DNA of 64,000 nucleotides from Tetranychus cinnabarinus (lineage: Eukaryota > Arthropoda > Arachnida > Trombidiformes > Tetranychidae): contig WHVY01000001.1 in the NCBI GenBank assembly GCA_022266195.1, forward strand, positions 20,212,001-20,276,000, read 5' to 3'. The notes below the pieces were generated by a model, which was not told the DNA's origin, searched no databases, and worked only from the letters and a program-made list of their open reading frames with translations. This document shows positions 46,511 through 55,714 of the stretch, in pieces (the first letter of the stretch is position 1; each line of letters starts with the position of its first letter). A program made the position numbers and the translations under genes.

Positions 46511-48364
46511 ATGGTTCATAGCCTTCGCCACATGTTGAAATCGAAAGGGCCAAGTTTCGCCAAGAGAGTTGGTTATCCTTCAAACATTAAACTGCAAACA
46601 CCTGGAGAATTGTTAATCTGTGTGAAGTGGGTTTTACAAAACTTAATTGATAAATTTGATGACCCGGAGATTAACAAATGTGAATGGTATGATTTCATCT
46701 GGACTACTTTTCGAGCACTTCGTCGTAAAGTTACTCAATTTCAGCTCAATGATTTGGATGCAGTCTATATGTTGGAAATTTGTACCCGGTTTCACATTTT
46801 TAGTGTCCATAGTATGTGTGAAATGGTCGAGCATGGTTTTGTTGAACACCTAAACGTTGAAAATCTCAGTAAATGTTTAATAACTTTAAATCAACTCTAC
46901 AATGATCTCAATGCCCGTGAAATTTTTTGTACCAATGAAGCGGAATTTCGATCTTATTTTGCATTATTTTTCCATAAATCAGATTCACAAGGAGACGTCT
47001 TTAAGGTTGACTCTATTACAAGGCGGTCACCAGATGTCCAATTCGCTCTGAAGTGTATTCTCGCTCTCAACTCTAACAACTATGTAAAATTTTTCAACCT
47101 GGTTCGTGAAGCCGACTATTTAACTGCATGTTTGTTATACAGACATTTTTTTTATGTTAGATCGCAAGCATTTAAGATAATCAACAAATCTCATAAACCT
47201 TACGATTATTACAAGGCGGACTTGATGAAACATTTGGGTTTTGAAGATGAAGCAGATATTGATAGATTTTGTGATTACATGGGTGTTGAATATGAACAAA
47301 AGTATGTGAATTTCGACCAAAAGAATAATCTCATCACCGATAGAAGACGTCCAATGAATCTTCTTTGTCAATCGTTAATTGAAAGTAAACGTAGAAATAT
47401 TCCGTTAAGTTGGATAATTGCTGGTGAAAAATTCGTGTTTGAGGAATCCGAACTTGAATACTTGGGTCCTGATAGATATGAGTACAGTTTTAATGCTGAT
47501 GATGATGTTGTTTATGAAGATGATCTTGTTCCTGCTCGGAGATCGGCTGAAAGTATAGTTGCTGAACAAATCTGGAAGAGTATATTCTTTTGGACCATTG
47601 GTGAGCGAATTATGGATACTTATGAAAGACTTAATCCGCCACCCGATGAAAGAGTTGATTCGGACCAATGCCCGTCAGATCATAGCAGCCGCGATTCCAT
47701 ACCAGATGTGATCTCACCAGATCCCGATGAGCCGACAGTTTCTATTAATGAAGCTAGACCGTCTAACTTTGTACCAGATCCAAAGCAGAGACCGAGAGGC
47801 AGGGCACCACCAGAAATGGATTATATTACAATTCAAGTATCTAAGCATAGAACTTGTCGGTTAACAAACTCAGACCTTGGCGAAATTCTTATGAAAAAAA
47901 AGACAAGGGCGGAAGTGATTCGTGCCTCTTGGGCAAGAGACAAACTATTCGAGGAAAACTTGGAGAGGTTAAGGAGAATAACCAATGCGAAAACCACCGG
48001 AGCTGTTTCCGAAAACGTTATTGAGGAAAGTGCCGAAGAAGCGATCGAAGACACAAATAACAGTGTAAGTGAAGCAACTGTAAGTGAAGCAACTGAACAA
48101 GCCAGTGCAGTCGAAGAGACAAATGACATTGTAAGCGAAGAAACTGAACAAGCCACTGCCACCGAGAATGTAAATGAAAGTGCCAGTGAGGTTGTTGAAG
48201 CCGAAGGCAACAGCAGTTTTGAAAACGCTGATTTGAACAATACTGGTTCACCTTCAAACGCCAGTAATACGGAGCAAAGAAACGCTGAATATGAAGCACG
48301 TGCACTTGCTGAAATCATGGCCCGTGTACTGAAAGCCGTGCGAAAACGAGGAGCAAAAAGATGA
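46511..48364 (+). CDS. SAC3/GANP (MCM3AP/xmas)-like protein, intronless
   Basis: Probable relative of the TREX-2 mRNA-export scaffold GANP/Sac3. Single exon, 617 residues, first ATG in frame. Residues ~25-290 match the SAC3 domain in order: WYDFIWTTFRALRRKVTQ, EICTRFHIFSVH, ENLSKCLITLNQLYNDL, EAEFRSYFALF, ALNSNNYVKFFNLVREADYL and TACLLYRHFFYVRSQAF. After a short winged-helix-like stretch (~235-290) the protein becomes disordered: an acidic/Pro part, then a Glu/Thr/Val/Ser-rich repeat (EATVSEATEQ type, ~520-560) and a basic tail (RKRGAKR). The long C-terminal region of GANP and its upstream part are absent. Absence of introns among intron-bearing neighbours suggests a retrocopy, though the frame is intact and probably functional. 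SAC3D1-type is the alternative. Confidence 0.82.
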   Translation: MVHSLRHMLKSKGPSFAKRVGYPSNIKLQTPGELLICVKWVLQNLIDKFDDPEINKCEWYDFIWTTFRALRRKVTQFQLNDLDAVYMLEICTRFHIFSVHSMCEMVEHGFVEHLNVENLSKCLITLNQLYNDLNAREIFCTNEAEFRSYFALFFHKSDSQGDVFKVDSITRRSPDVQFALKCILALNSNNYVKFFNLVREADYLTACLLYRHFFYVRSQAFKIINKSHKPYDYYKADLMKHLGFEDEADIDRFCDYMGVEYEQKYVNFDQKNNLITDRRRPMNLLCQSLIESKRRNIPLSWIIAGEKFVFEESELEYLGPDRYEYSFNADDDVVYEDDLVPARRSAESIVAEQIWKSIFFWTIGERIMDTYERLNPPPDERVDSDQCPSDHSSRDSIPDVISPDPDEPTVSINEARPSNFVPDPKQRPRGRAPPEMDYITIQVSKHRTCRLTNSDLGEILMKKKTRAEVIRASWARDKLFEENLERLRRITNAKTTGAVSENVIEESAEEAIEDTNNSVSEATVSEATEQASAVEETNDIVSEETEQATATENVNESASEVVEAEGNSSFENADLNNTGSPSNASNTEQRNAEYEARALAEIMARVLKAVRKRGAKR

Positions 48365-49098
48365 TTTTATCCCCCGTGAAAAATTCAAGCTCAGGCACGT
48401 AAATCATCGAATTTATTCACAAAAAAATCATCAGAAAACATAATTTGTTATATTTTCTTATAGTTTTATTCTATTGTTAAAATATTTTTGCTCGTTCTCA
48501 TCAGTTTTAATAATACTGTTATTCATCTGTTTTTTAATGACTCGCAAATTTTAATAACTGTTTACTAAAGGGTGTTGCGGATAAAAATTGGAAATTATCT
48601 TACTTTAAATTATGATAAAAATGAAGATAACAAAATTTAAAGAAGAGACAAAAGGAAAATATGTAAAGATTGCTTTTCGTCAGTGATTTTTCTTAATCTA
48701 ATTTAAGATAATTTCCAATTTTTATCCGCAACACCCTTTAAATGTTTTTAACTTATTGATCGAAAAATTATTTTTGTTTGCTAACTCTACAAAATAGATT
48801 TTATTTCCATATTACTAATTGCACGAAAAGTGCTGAAAATCTTTAATACTACCAATACATGTATTAAATGATGTTTAACCAATAAACTGAATCCAATCGT
48901 TAATTATTAATAGTTAACCATTGAAAATCAAAACTTTGTATATTATTGAATCGTCTATTGAATGTTTTAAATTGAATGAAAAGACTGGTTGGTTGCTAAG
49001 TTATTGATAAGCACTTTGTTAACCATATGGTAAACATGTGACTTTACCCAATGTTTTGAGTTATTTCTTAAGTTCTTGGTTTGTAATTTTTCGATATC
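48365..49098. other. Interval between GANP-like gene and MCAT
   Basis: Contains the 171-bp MITE at 48568-48738. The rest is AT-rich and shows nothing further. The MCAT promoter must lie in its last few hundred bases. Confidence 0.6.
48568..48738. mobile_element. Tc1/mariner-type MITE, 171 bp, with ~35-bp perfect terminal inverted repeats
   Basis: Left end AAGGGTGTTGCGGATAAAAA and onward to ATTATCTTA (48568-48602) is exactly the reverse complement of the right end (48704-48738). Both sides are flanked by TA (48566-48567 and 48739-48740), the target duplication of Tc1/mariner elements. No coding capacity. Perfect arms imply recent activity. Confidence 0.92.
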
Positions 49099-50307
49099 AT
49101 GTCTGTCAACTTGTTTAAATTGTTCAATTTTTGTTCATTCAGTCGAACTAATCATCTTAGATTATTGTTAAAACCTTGCCCTGGATCCAAGTTTCATCAA
49201 TGTTTGTCCACTGAAATTATCAAATCAGAAGAGACTAACAATGAAGTGGTTACCAATGAAGAGCAAACAAATGATGTTGGTGTTCCTGAACCTGAAAAAC
49301 GAGTGATGCGTAAAAAGCCTTACAAATTTATGCTTGATAGTAAATCAGTCGAACCATCGCATACTAGTATAATATTGTTCCCTGGTCAAGGCTCTCAATT
49401 TGTCGGTATGGGGCATGATATGTTGGATATTCCTAGCGTTCAAAAAATGTTTGAAACAGCGGAAAGCATTTTAGGCTATGATTTACTAGAATTATGCCTT
49501 AATGGTCCTTCTGATGAACTGAATGAAACAATACATTGTCAACCAGCAATATATGTCACTTCATTAGGAGCCGTTGAGAAACTCAGGGTAACTCATCCTG
49601 GTGTGGTTGAGGCTTGCGTTGGTACAGCTGGCTTTAGTGTTGGAGAGTTAGCTGCCTTGGTATTTGCTGGTGCCTTTTCATTTGAGGCTGGTCTAAGACT
49701 TGTTAAAATAAGAGCTGAAGCTATGCAAAAAGCAGCTCAGCATGTTCCTGGTGGCTTAATGACAATCAAATTTGGTCCAGATGCTAGACTGTCACTTGCT
49801 TGTCGCGCTGCTGTTGAATGGTGTATATCTCGAGGTATTGACCAAGAACATGCAGTTTGTAGTATAGCCAATCATCTGTTTCCACACTGTAAAGTTATTG
49901 GAGGCCATGAAGAGGCTTTAAAATTCCTAGAGATCAATGCGCGTGAATTTGGAATTAAGCTGACTAAAAGATTGAAAGTTTCTGGTGCTTTCCATACTCA
50001 ATTAATGAGACCTGCAAAGAAGGTTTTTAAAGAGGCATTATTTAAAACTCCTTTTAACGAACTGTTGATACCATGCTATTCCAATGTTGATGCACAAGTG
50101 TATAGATTTGAAAAGCAAATTCATCAAAAATTACCTGAACAAATTTACAAAGCAGTTAAATGGGAACAAGTAATGTGCCAAATTTACCGTAGACCTGAAG
50201 ATTTTCAATTTCCAAAGACATTTGAATGTGGACCTGGCAACAATCTTTTATCGATCCTCAAGAATTGTAACTTTAAAGCTTACCAACAAGCTAAATCTAT
50301 TATTTAA
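49099..50307 (+). CDS. Mcat: Malonyl-CoA:ACP transacylase, mitochondrial (MCAT)
   Basis: Loads malonyl groups onto acyl carrier protein in mitochondrial type II fatty-acid synthesis. Single exon, 402 residues, first ATG. The N-terminal ~90 residues are variable with a basic/hydrophobic presequence-like start (NLFKLFNFCSFSRTNHLRLL), consistent with mitochondrial import. The catalytic domain shows LFPGQGSQFVGMG, the nucleophile motif GFSVGE (Ser180), VKIRAEAMQKAA with the carboxylate-binding Arg, and the catalytic His in GAFHTQLMRPA (His299). Near-identical strings occur in animal MCAT. Convergent with the dUTPase gene on the other strand. Confidence 0.95.
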   Translation: MSVNLFKLFNFCSFSRTNHLRLLLKPCPGSKFHQCLSTEIIKSEETNNEVVTNEEQTNDVGVPEPEKRVMRKKPYKFMLDSKSVEPSHTSIILFPGQGSQFVGMGHDMLDIPSVQKMFETAESILGYDLLELCLNGPSDELNETIHCQPAIYVTSLGAVEKLRVTHPGVVEACVGTAGFSVGELAALVFAGAFSFEAGLRLVKIRAEAMQKAAQHVPGGLMTIKFGPDARLSLACRAAVEWCISRGIDQEHAVCSIANHLFPHCKVIGGHEEALKFLEINAREFGIKLTKRLKVSGAFHTQLMRPAKKVFKEALFKTPFNELLIPCYSNVDAQVYRFEKQIHQKLPEQIYKAVKWEQVMCQIYRRPEDFQFPKTFECGPGNNLLSILKNCNFKAYQQAKSII

Positions 50308-50811
50308 TAATTTAACAATACTGTAAATAATTTTTCGCGCAACAGTCAATTTTCATTTAATAAGTAGATTTAAAATGAAATACAGTACTTTAATATTGTC
50401 AATAACAGAATCGATATTATTTCAAATTGATGCAATTTAAATTGTATGTTTAAGTTTTTCATAAATGCTGAAGACTGAACAAGTCCATAGGTCAAAGATG
50501 TTAAAGTTTAGATTCAAAATGAACAATGATCCACACCATCTATTGAGTTATAAAAGAGAGATCATTAAATTATGCTGATTTAACATGATTTAATTATCTC
50601 TCTCAAAACTAGATGATTTTACTCATTATCCTTTTTTATTCTAGACTATATTATCTTTGATTATGATCTATGATCGTTCAGTTCATGACAAACTTAAACA
50701 AACACGAACACTTTTGGAAAGAGAAATGCTAAAACATTAGATGGTTACATCATTTGGAAATGCAAGTGAAACACATTTAAAATATAAGTAGTTTTCAGTT
50801 AAACTATTCGA
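50308..50811. other. Convergent 3' interval between MCAT and dUTPase
   Basis: About 500 AT-rich bases that must contain both 3' UTRs. No coding or repeat signal noted. Confidence 0.55.
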
Positions 50812-51336
50812 TTAGTTCATTCCTGAAGATCCGAACCCATTAGCTCCTCGCGTTGTAGCTTCCAGGTCTTCATTTTCGGCTGCTTCTTCAAGCTCTGGAT
50901 ATGCGATTCTTTCGCAAATAAGTTGAGCGATTCTGTCTCCTTTGTTTACTTGAAACTCTTCGTCTCCAAAATTGAATAAGATAACTCCAACATTTCCTCG
51001 ATAATCTGCGTCGACAACACCAGCTCCAACATCGATAGAATGTTTGAGAGCTAATCCGGATCGCGGCGCGATTCTTCCATAACAGCCAGCAGGAATTTGA
51101 AGTTGTAGATCAGTTTTAACAAGAGCTTTTCCTTTGGCGGGAACCACCGTATCGTAGGCACTGAACAGATCGTAACCAGCACTTAATTCACTAGCCTTAG
51201 AAGGTTTGGTTGCCTCTTTGGTCAATTTTTTGAATCTTAAAACCATTCTGTCACGTCGGATAGCACTGCGAATATTATGAAGAGGTGATTTGTGAATAGG
51301 TGAAGTGGCAACAGCAACAACAGCAGTAGGAGCCAT
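50812..51336 (-). CDS. dut: Deoxyuridine 5'-triphosphate nucleotidohydrolase (dUTPase)
   Basis: Hydrolyses dUTP to dUMP and pyrophosphate, keeping uracil out of DNA; homotrimer. Intronless, 174 residues from the ATG at 51336. The frame is open further upstream but only with a non-ATG start and a hydrophobic stretch unlike the family. All five trimeric-dUTPase motifs are present: I SAGYDLFSAYD, II PRSGLALKHSI, III GVVDADYRGNVGVILFN (catalytic Asp and the Tyr of the uracil pocket), IV GDRIAQLICERI and V RGANGFGSSG (usually RGxxGFGSTG). The N-terminal ~30 residues are variable. Divergent from KTI12 with 327 bases between starts. Confidence 0.95.
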   Translation of the reverse strand: MAPTAVVAVATSPIHKSPLHNIRSAIRRDRMVLRFKKLTKEATKPSKASELSAGYDLFSAYDTVVPAKGKALVKTDLQLQIPAGCYGRIAPRSGLALKHSIDVGAGVVDADYRGNVGVILFNFGDEEFQVNKGDRIAQLICERIAYPELEEAAENEDLEATTRGANGFGSSGMN

Positions 51337-51663
51337 ATTAAAAATTGTTAAAATCAAAAGTAAAAGAATAAGAACAGTTAAAATAAATGAAAACGAAACT
51401 TGTGAAAGTGAAGTGAATAACACAGGAGTATAAAACAAACTGATAAAACCGCGGTCCAGTGTCAGCTATTTAAAAGAATGGATGAGCCCGCCAAAAATTA
51501 CCCACTCAAAACAACTTCTTTGTTAAATTGCGCGGAATTATGAAATAAAGGCGCTAACATAATGCATAAAAACGTTGCTTCACACAATAATACAGGCTGA
51601 GGCAACCAGCTGTTTAGATGTTATAAGCAACCTCAGATACAAGAGCTATTTTTAAAAACAAAA
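51337..51663. promoter_or_regulatory. Shared divergent promoter region of dUTPase and KTI12
   Basis: 327 bases between the two start codons. Includes CCCGCCAAA at 51487-51495 (TTTGGCGGG on the dUTPase strand), a good match to the E2F consensus, and a GCGCGG word at 51530-51535. dUTPase is an E2F-controlled S-phase gene in other animals, so the site is plausible. A functional role is inference. Confidence 0.45.
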
Positions 51664-54310
51664 ATGCCTCTAATTGTGATGGTAGGTTTACCATGTTCAG
51701 GTAAATCATATTGGTCTCAAAAACTTCAAAATTACTTCAACGAGATTGGTTGTCAAACAATTATTATATCTGACAACGATTATATAGACAATGTTAACCA
51801 TATTTACTCAGGTAAGATAAACCCAAAACATAACCTTTTTCCAAAAACCCAAACATAAATCTATACATTAGTCTTTACCTAAACCTTAACTAACCCATTT
51901 TTCAAATTATTCCAATCAGATTCAAATAGGGAAAAGGAAATTCGGGGACAATTGAAATCGGGCGTGCAAAGGTAAACATTAAAATTATTAAAAAAGACAA
52001 GCAAAAAGACAAGATTCTACAACAACGCAATTTATAGAATGATTTACATAAGATGAAAAAACTAAACTTACCAATAATTTCTTTGTAACAGGCATCTAAA
52101 CAAAGAAAAAGTAGTCATTCTGGATTCTTCAAATTACATCAAAGGTAAATAACTCATCAACATGAACAACAAAGAAAGACGTCAGAATCAAGAACAAGAC
52201 ACCGAGTGATGAAAGGATGGGAAAAAGGATTATTAGAGAGTGTTGGTTACAATGTTACTTTAGTGATTATACAATCAGTCAACCAACATAACCAGTGACA
52301 TAATTGAAGATTGCCAGCTTGCTCAATCCATTGTTTGTTATGATTTAGCTACGATTGACGATGTTTGATGCGTCTTCCTCCTCATCGAAAGCCCGGTTAG
52401 CTCAGTCGGTAGAGCATGAGGCTCTTAACCTCAGGGTCGTGGGTTCGAGCCCCACATCGGGCGTATACCTTTTTGCTTTCTTCAGACAGCTTTTCAACTC
52501 ATTGAATCTTCTTCCATTTCATGCTTACTAATTCCTAATTGATAACTTGCTATTTTGCTGACAACTTTCCACTAAATTCAAGCTTTTTTATCCAACTTGC
52601 ATTTTATTGGCAATGGACCAAATGGCCCATCAAATTTTTTGGCTGATAATTTTTACAGATTTTTGGACAACAGTGAATTTAGAGGATTTGTTGTTTTGAA
52701 TTTTTTTGACTGTTTTGTTTTCAAATCAGTTTGATGGTCGATTCTTTTGTGTCTCTTTTTATTTAAATTACGAATTTCTTTGATTTTTTTCAAATCTCAT
52801 GTTTTTTAAATCTAAATTTCTGTTGATTTATTGGCAAATGATTACTATCAATCATACTTTTTCATTTTTTGCTGTTTTTCTCCTGATATTCATTCATTTT
52901 TTTTGTTTATCGTCTATGCAATTTTTACTAATATTAACAATCTATCTTTTTTTTATGCACAGGTTTTCGCTATGAATTATTTTGTTTAGCCAAGGAACAA
53001 GCTACAACTTATTGTGTGGTTAGTTTATTGTGGCCTCAGCTGTAATATTATTTTTGATTGGAACACAAACCAAGTCAAGTTAACAGACGAGTTCTTCAAA
53101 TAATGTCAGCTTGAACTAATCCGGACTCAGATTCCTAACTGAAACATACTTTGACTAAAGCAAAGGGCCGGGGTTATTTTGACTATTTTAAGAGCAAGAG
53201 TGAAAAGACGTTGTTAAACTTCATCTCTGTAGCTTAAACAAAGAACGAGAAGAGAGACCTCAAAGAAGAAGGAACGATCTCAGCTGAGCTTGATAGCAAC
53301 TGATTTAAGCAGATGTTTAGAGCTAGTTTAAACTTGGTTAATCTAACCTAATGCAGTCGAATCGAATGAAATCGGCGCAAGAAATCGAATATTGAAATGC
53401 TAAAATGTTTCAGTTTTGAAATTTTTCCCTTTTCTCGACAAATCTTTGTTTACTTAAAAGCTCATGAGATTTTAGATTATCTTAGTGACTCTAGCTCATC
53501 TTGCCTCCTAAGGTGCCATTAAACTATATTTACGACCCAAGATATCCAATTTAGTGCACAAGCCAATGCTTATTTTTTCAGAAATGGAGGATGATCAGAT
53601 TTAGTCATCATATTTTCATTCAACCTACTATTCATTTTTGATTGCTCTAGATGATTTGCTGTTCCATACCTTTTGCCTTAAAACTTATTGTATATTTTTT
53701 TATTTAAGGTTGAATGTGCTAATCACAAGGATAAGTTAAAGGAAATTAATGAAGAACGACAGAATGGAAAACGTTATGATGATAAGATATTCAATGAATT
53801 GTTTCTGCGATATGAGGCTCCTGATTCTCAAAATCGATGGGATTCACCATATTTTGTATTCTCCAATTTATTGGAAGCATCATTTGACGATATAAAATCA
53901 GCTATTATTGATAAGAAGCCACTGAAGCCAAATCAGTCTACACAATCAGTAAGTTTAGATCCAGTTTGGAAAAATTCATCATTGTATTCGCAGCTAATCT
54001 GATTCTTCTCCATATTGTATCTATTTTTTGACAGCAACCTTTATCAGAGGCAAACTTCTTGTACCAATTGGACTCTCAGACAAGGGAAATCGTTGATTTT
54101 ATTAATAAAGCACAAAAAGGTGGGCCGATGTATTCAATGAAAATTCCTGGTGAAAAAGATGTTGTTAAATTAAACCGAATCTTACCTCCACCTGAACTGA
54201 ATAGATTAAGAAGGTCATTCATTGGATACGTCAAAATGCACCCAATTGAAAAAGTGGAAGAGATAAAGGCAACATTCATTCAATATCTAAATTCTGTTGT
54301 TGCCAATTAG
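51664..54310 (+). CDS. Kti12: KTI12, Elongator-associated P-loop protein
   Basis: tRNA-dependent ATPase that supports Elongator in wobble-uridine modification; cytoplasmic and related to PSTK kinase. Six exons: 51664-51811, 51920-51971, 52092-52144, 52963-53018, 53709-53948, 54035-54310 (phases 1, 2, 1, 0, 0), 274 residues (human 354, yeast 313). Motifs: MPLIVMVGLPCSGKSYWSQK with the P-loop at the extreme N-terminus, IIISDND, VVILDSSNYIKGFRYEL (split across exons 3-4), RYEAPDSQNRWDSPYF, and the C-terminal RRSFIGYVKMHP with an FIQYLN ending. The last motifs separate KTI12 from PSTK. Introns 3 and 4 (818 and 690 bases) are long. Intron 3 holds a tRNA gene. Polyadenylation signal candidate AATAAA at 54326-54331. 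Confidence 0.92.
52391..52463 (+). tRNA. tRNA-Lys-CTT: tRNA-Lys (CTT)
   Basis: 73-nt cloverleaf. Acceptor stem GCCCGGT/ATCGGGC (one G-T wobble), D arm with TAGCTCAGTCGGTAGAGCA, anticodon stem TGAGG/CCTCA with loop CTCTTAA giving anticodon CTT, T arm GTGGG-TTCGAGC-CCCAC and discriminator G. Internal A and B boxes (GGTTCGAGCCC) are intact, and a TTTTT Pol III terminator follows at 52470-52474. No intron. It lies in the same orientation as its host gene KTI12, within intron 3. Cytosolic nuclear-encoded type. Confidence 0.97.
52470..52474 (+). terminator. Pol III terminator of tRNA-Lys
   Basis: Run of five T seven bases after the tRNA 3' end, on the coding strand. Confidence 0.85.
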
Positions 54311-54741
54311 AAATTTTTCAAATTGAATAAAATTTTGTTGATTCTGAAGACAACCATTTAAAGGCACATCATGTGTATTTCAACCTTTCTTGGTTTCTTT
54401 CTAGAAACTAATCCTTTTCTCTTAAATTAACGACCAATATGGTGAGCTCAGCATGTAGCTGGAAAAACAGTCAAATGATGACTGTAAAACCTAATTGCTA
54501 ACCTAATCCTCGTACGTTGAGTTAGCTTCAGTATTTAGTTAAGCTTCCGTTTCCTAAAGGGAAGAACCTAACCTTCCTAATAACCCTTTTGAGATTTCAT
54601 CAGAAAGTTGGACCAATTTTAACATCTTGAGATAATGCGGACTAAAAAGGGTGTACACTTTACTCGAAACAGCTAATCATCTTCTCGCTAGGAATTTTCA
54701 AAAAGTATTGCCTTAGGCATTCAGAACCGAGCTGAAACGAG

Positions 54742-54749
54742 TATAAATA
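54742..54749 (+). promoter_or_regulatory. TATA box of the Thr-rich secreted protein gene
   Basis: TATAAATA about 85-90 bases before the ATG at 54831, leaving a ~50-60-base 5' UTR. One of the few clear TATA boxes in the window, typical of strongly and tissue-specifically expressed secreted proteins. Confidence 0.7.
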
Positions 54750-54830
54750 GATTTGTTTTCCCTTCCTATGTCTCATTACCCTTCGAACTTTGAACTGTTT
54801 AGTGTTGTTTAGACCTTCAATCTTTTCACA

Positions 54831-55559
54831 ATGAATTTCAAATCTTTAACCTTAGTTTTTATTGTTTCAATAATTTCCGCAACTCAAATTGAGTCGAAAT
54901 GGCTTGCTCCTCATGGTTTAGTTTTCAAGAAAATGATTCCTGTTCGTGGAACCCTCCAGCTCAACAATCGTGTCTTCACTTTAGATGCTGAAAAGGGAAT
55001 CAAGTCTTCATATGTACAACAAGTAGTTTCGCAAGAAGTAGCCAAAGATGAAAGCAAACCTGTCTCAGCCGAACCTCTGAGTGATGATGAGCCAACAACT
55101 GTAGAATCTGTCTCCGAATCTAATCCAATTCCAGTTCCAATTCCATCTCCAACCCCATCAACCTCCACCTCAACCACAACCACAACTACCACCACAACAA
55201 CCCAGGCTCCATCAACCTTACCTTCCACCACTTCCACCACCTCCACCACAACTTTACCTTCAACAACTTCAACTTCAACTACAACAACCACCACTGCTGC
55301 ACCTGTTCAACCTATCCGTGTTATCTCAAAAACTTCACCCGTACATCCATCAAAAGGATCCTCAGGAAAGAATCAGCAACACCATTTTGAACAGCAACAG
55401 CAACAACATCATCATCATGAATCCTCTCATGAATCCTCTCACCACCATCAATCATCAGGTAAAACATCGGGTAAAACATCAGTCAAGACATCATCCCATT
55501 CAAGCTTCGCCAGTCCTGCACAGAGAGCTCGAGCAACAAGAAGACCCACAAAAATGTAA
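54831..55559 (+). CDS. Small secreted Thr-rich (mucin-like) and His/Gln-rich protein
   Basis: Not recognised at family level. Intronless, 242 residues. The signal peptide is MNFKSLTLVFIVSIISATQI, cleaved near residue 20-22. Then come an ordered ~50-residue part (KWLAPHGLVFKKMIPVRGTL...RVFTLDAEKGIKS), an acidic segment, Pro and Thr/Ser blocks (~100-165) with many potential O-glycosylation sites, a Gln/His-rich stretch (~180-215) and a basic tail. The TATA box, compact UTRs and single exon suit an abundantly secreted cuticular, salivary or silk-associated product, but none is shown. AATAAA at 55639-55644 is the likely polyadenylation signal. Confidence 0.8.
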   Translation: MNFKSLTLVFIVSIISATQIESKWLAPHGLVFKKMIPVRGTLQLNNRVFTLDAEKGIKSSYVQQVVSQEVAKDESKPVSAEPLSDDEPTTVESVSESNPIPVPIPSPTPSTSTSTTTTTTTTTTQAPSTLPSTTSTTSTTTLPSTTSTSTTTTTTAAPVQPIRVISKTSPVHPSKGSSGKNQQHHFEQQQQQHHHHESSHESSHHHQSSGKTSGKTSVKTSSHSSFASPAQRARATRRPTKM

Positions 55560-55638
55560 ACGCTTTTCCATATCTGTATGAATTTTCGATCTAAGCGATT
55601 GCTTTGATTAAATAGATTATAAATCTTATTAACATTGA

Positions 55639-55644
55639 AATAAA
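55639..55644 (+). terminator. Candidate polyadenylation signal of the Thr-rich secreted protein
   Basis: AATAAA 80 bases after the stop. The next gene on the opposite strand ends at 55715, so the two 3' ends are nearly abutting. Confidence 0.55.
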
Positions 55645-55714
55645 GGACTAAATATACAACAATTGTAATTTAATAATTATTTACTCTAAGAAACGCTATA
55701 CAATATTTAAAAAA

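Noticed and set aside
51337..51438. N-terminal extension of dUTPase with a hydrophobic segment
   Set aside because: No ATG begins it; the first ATG in frame is 51336 and yields the normal dUTPase length.
53019..53708. GC-richer patch in KTI12 intron 4 (around 53160-53330) as an RNA gene
   Set aside because: No tRNA, snRNA or snoRNA boxes could be recognised, and no stable fold was evident by eye.
51664..54310. PSTK (Sec-tRNA kinase) as identity of the P-loop gene
   Set aside because: The MPLIVMVGLPCSGKS start, LDSSNYIKGFRYEL and the RRSFIGYVKMHP C-terminus fit KTI12 better.
54911..55294. Val-rich minus-strand frame opposite the Thr-rich protein
   Set aside because: Complement of Thr (ACN) codons reads as Val; an artefact of composition.
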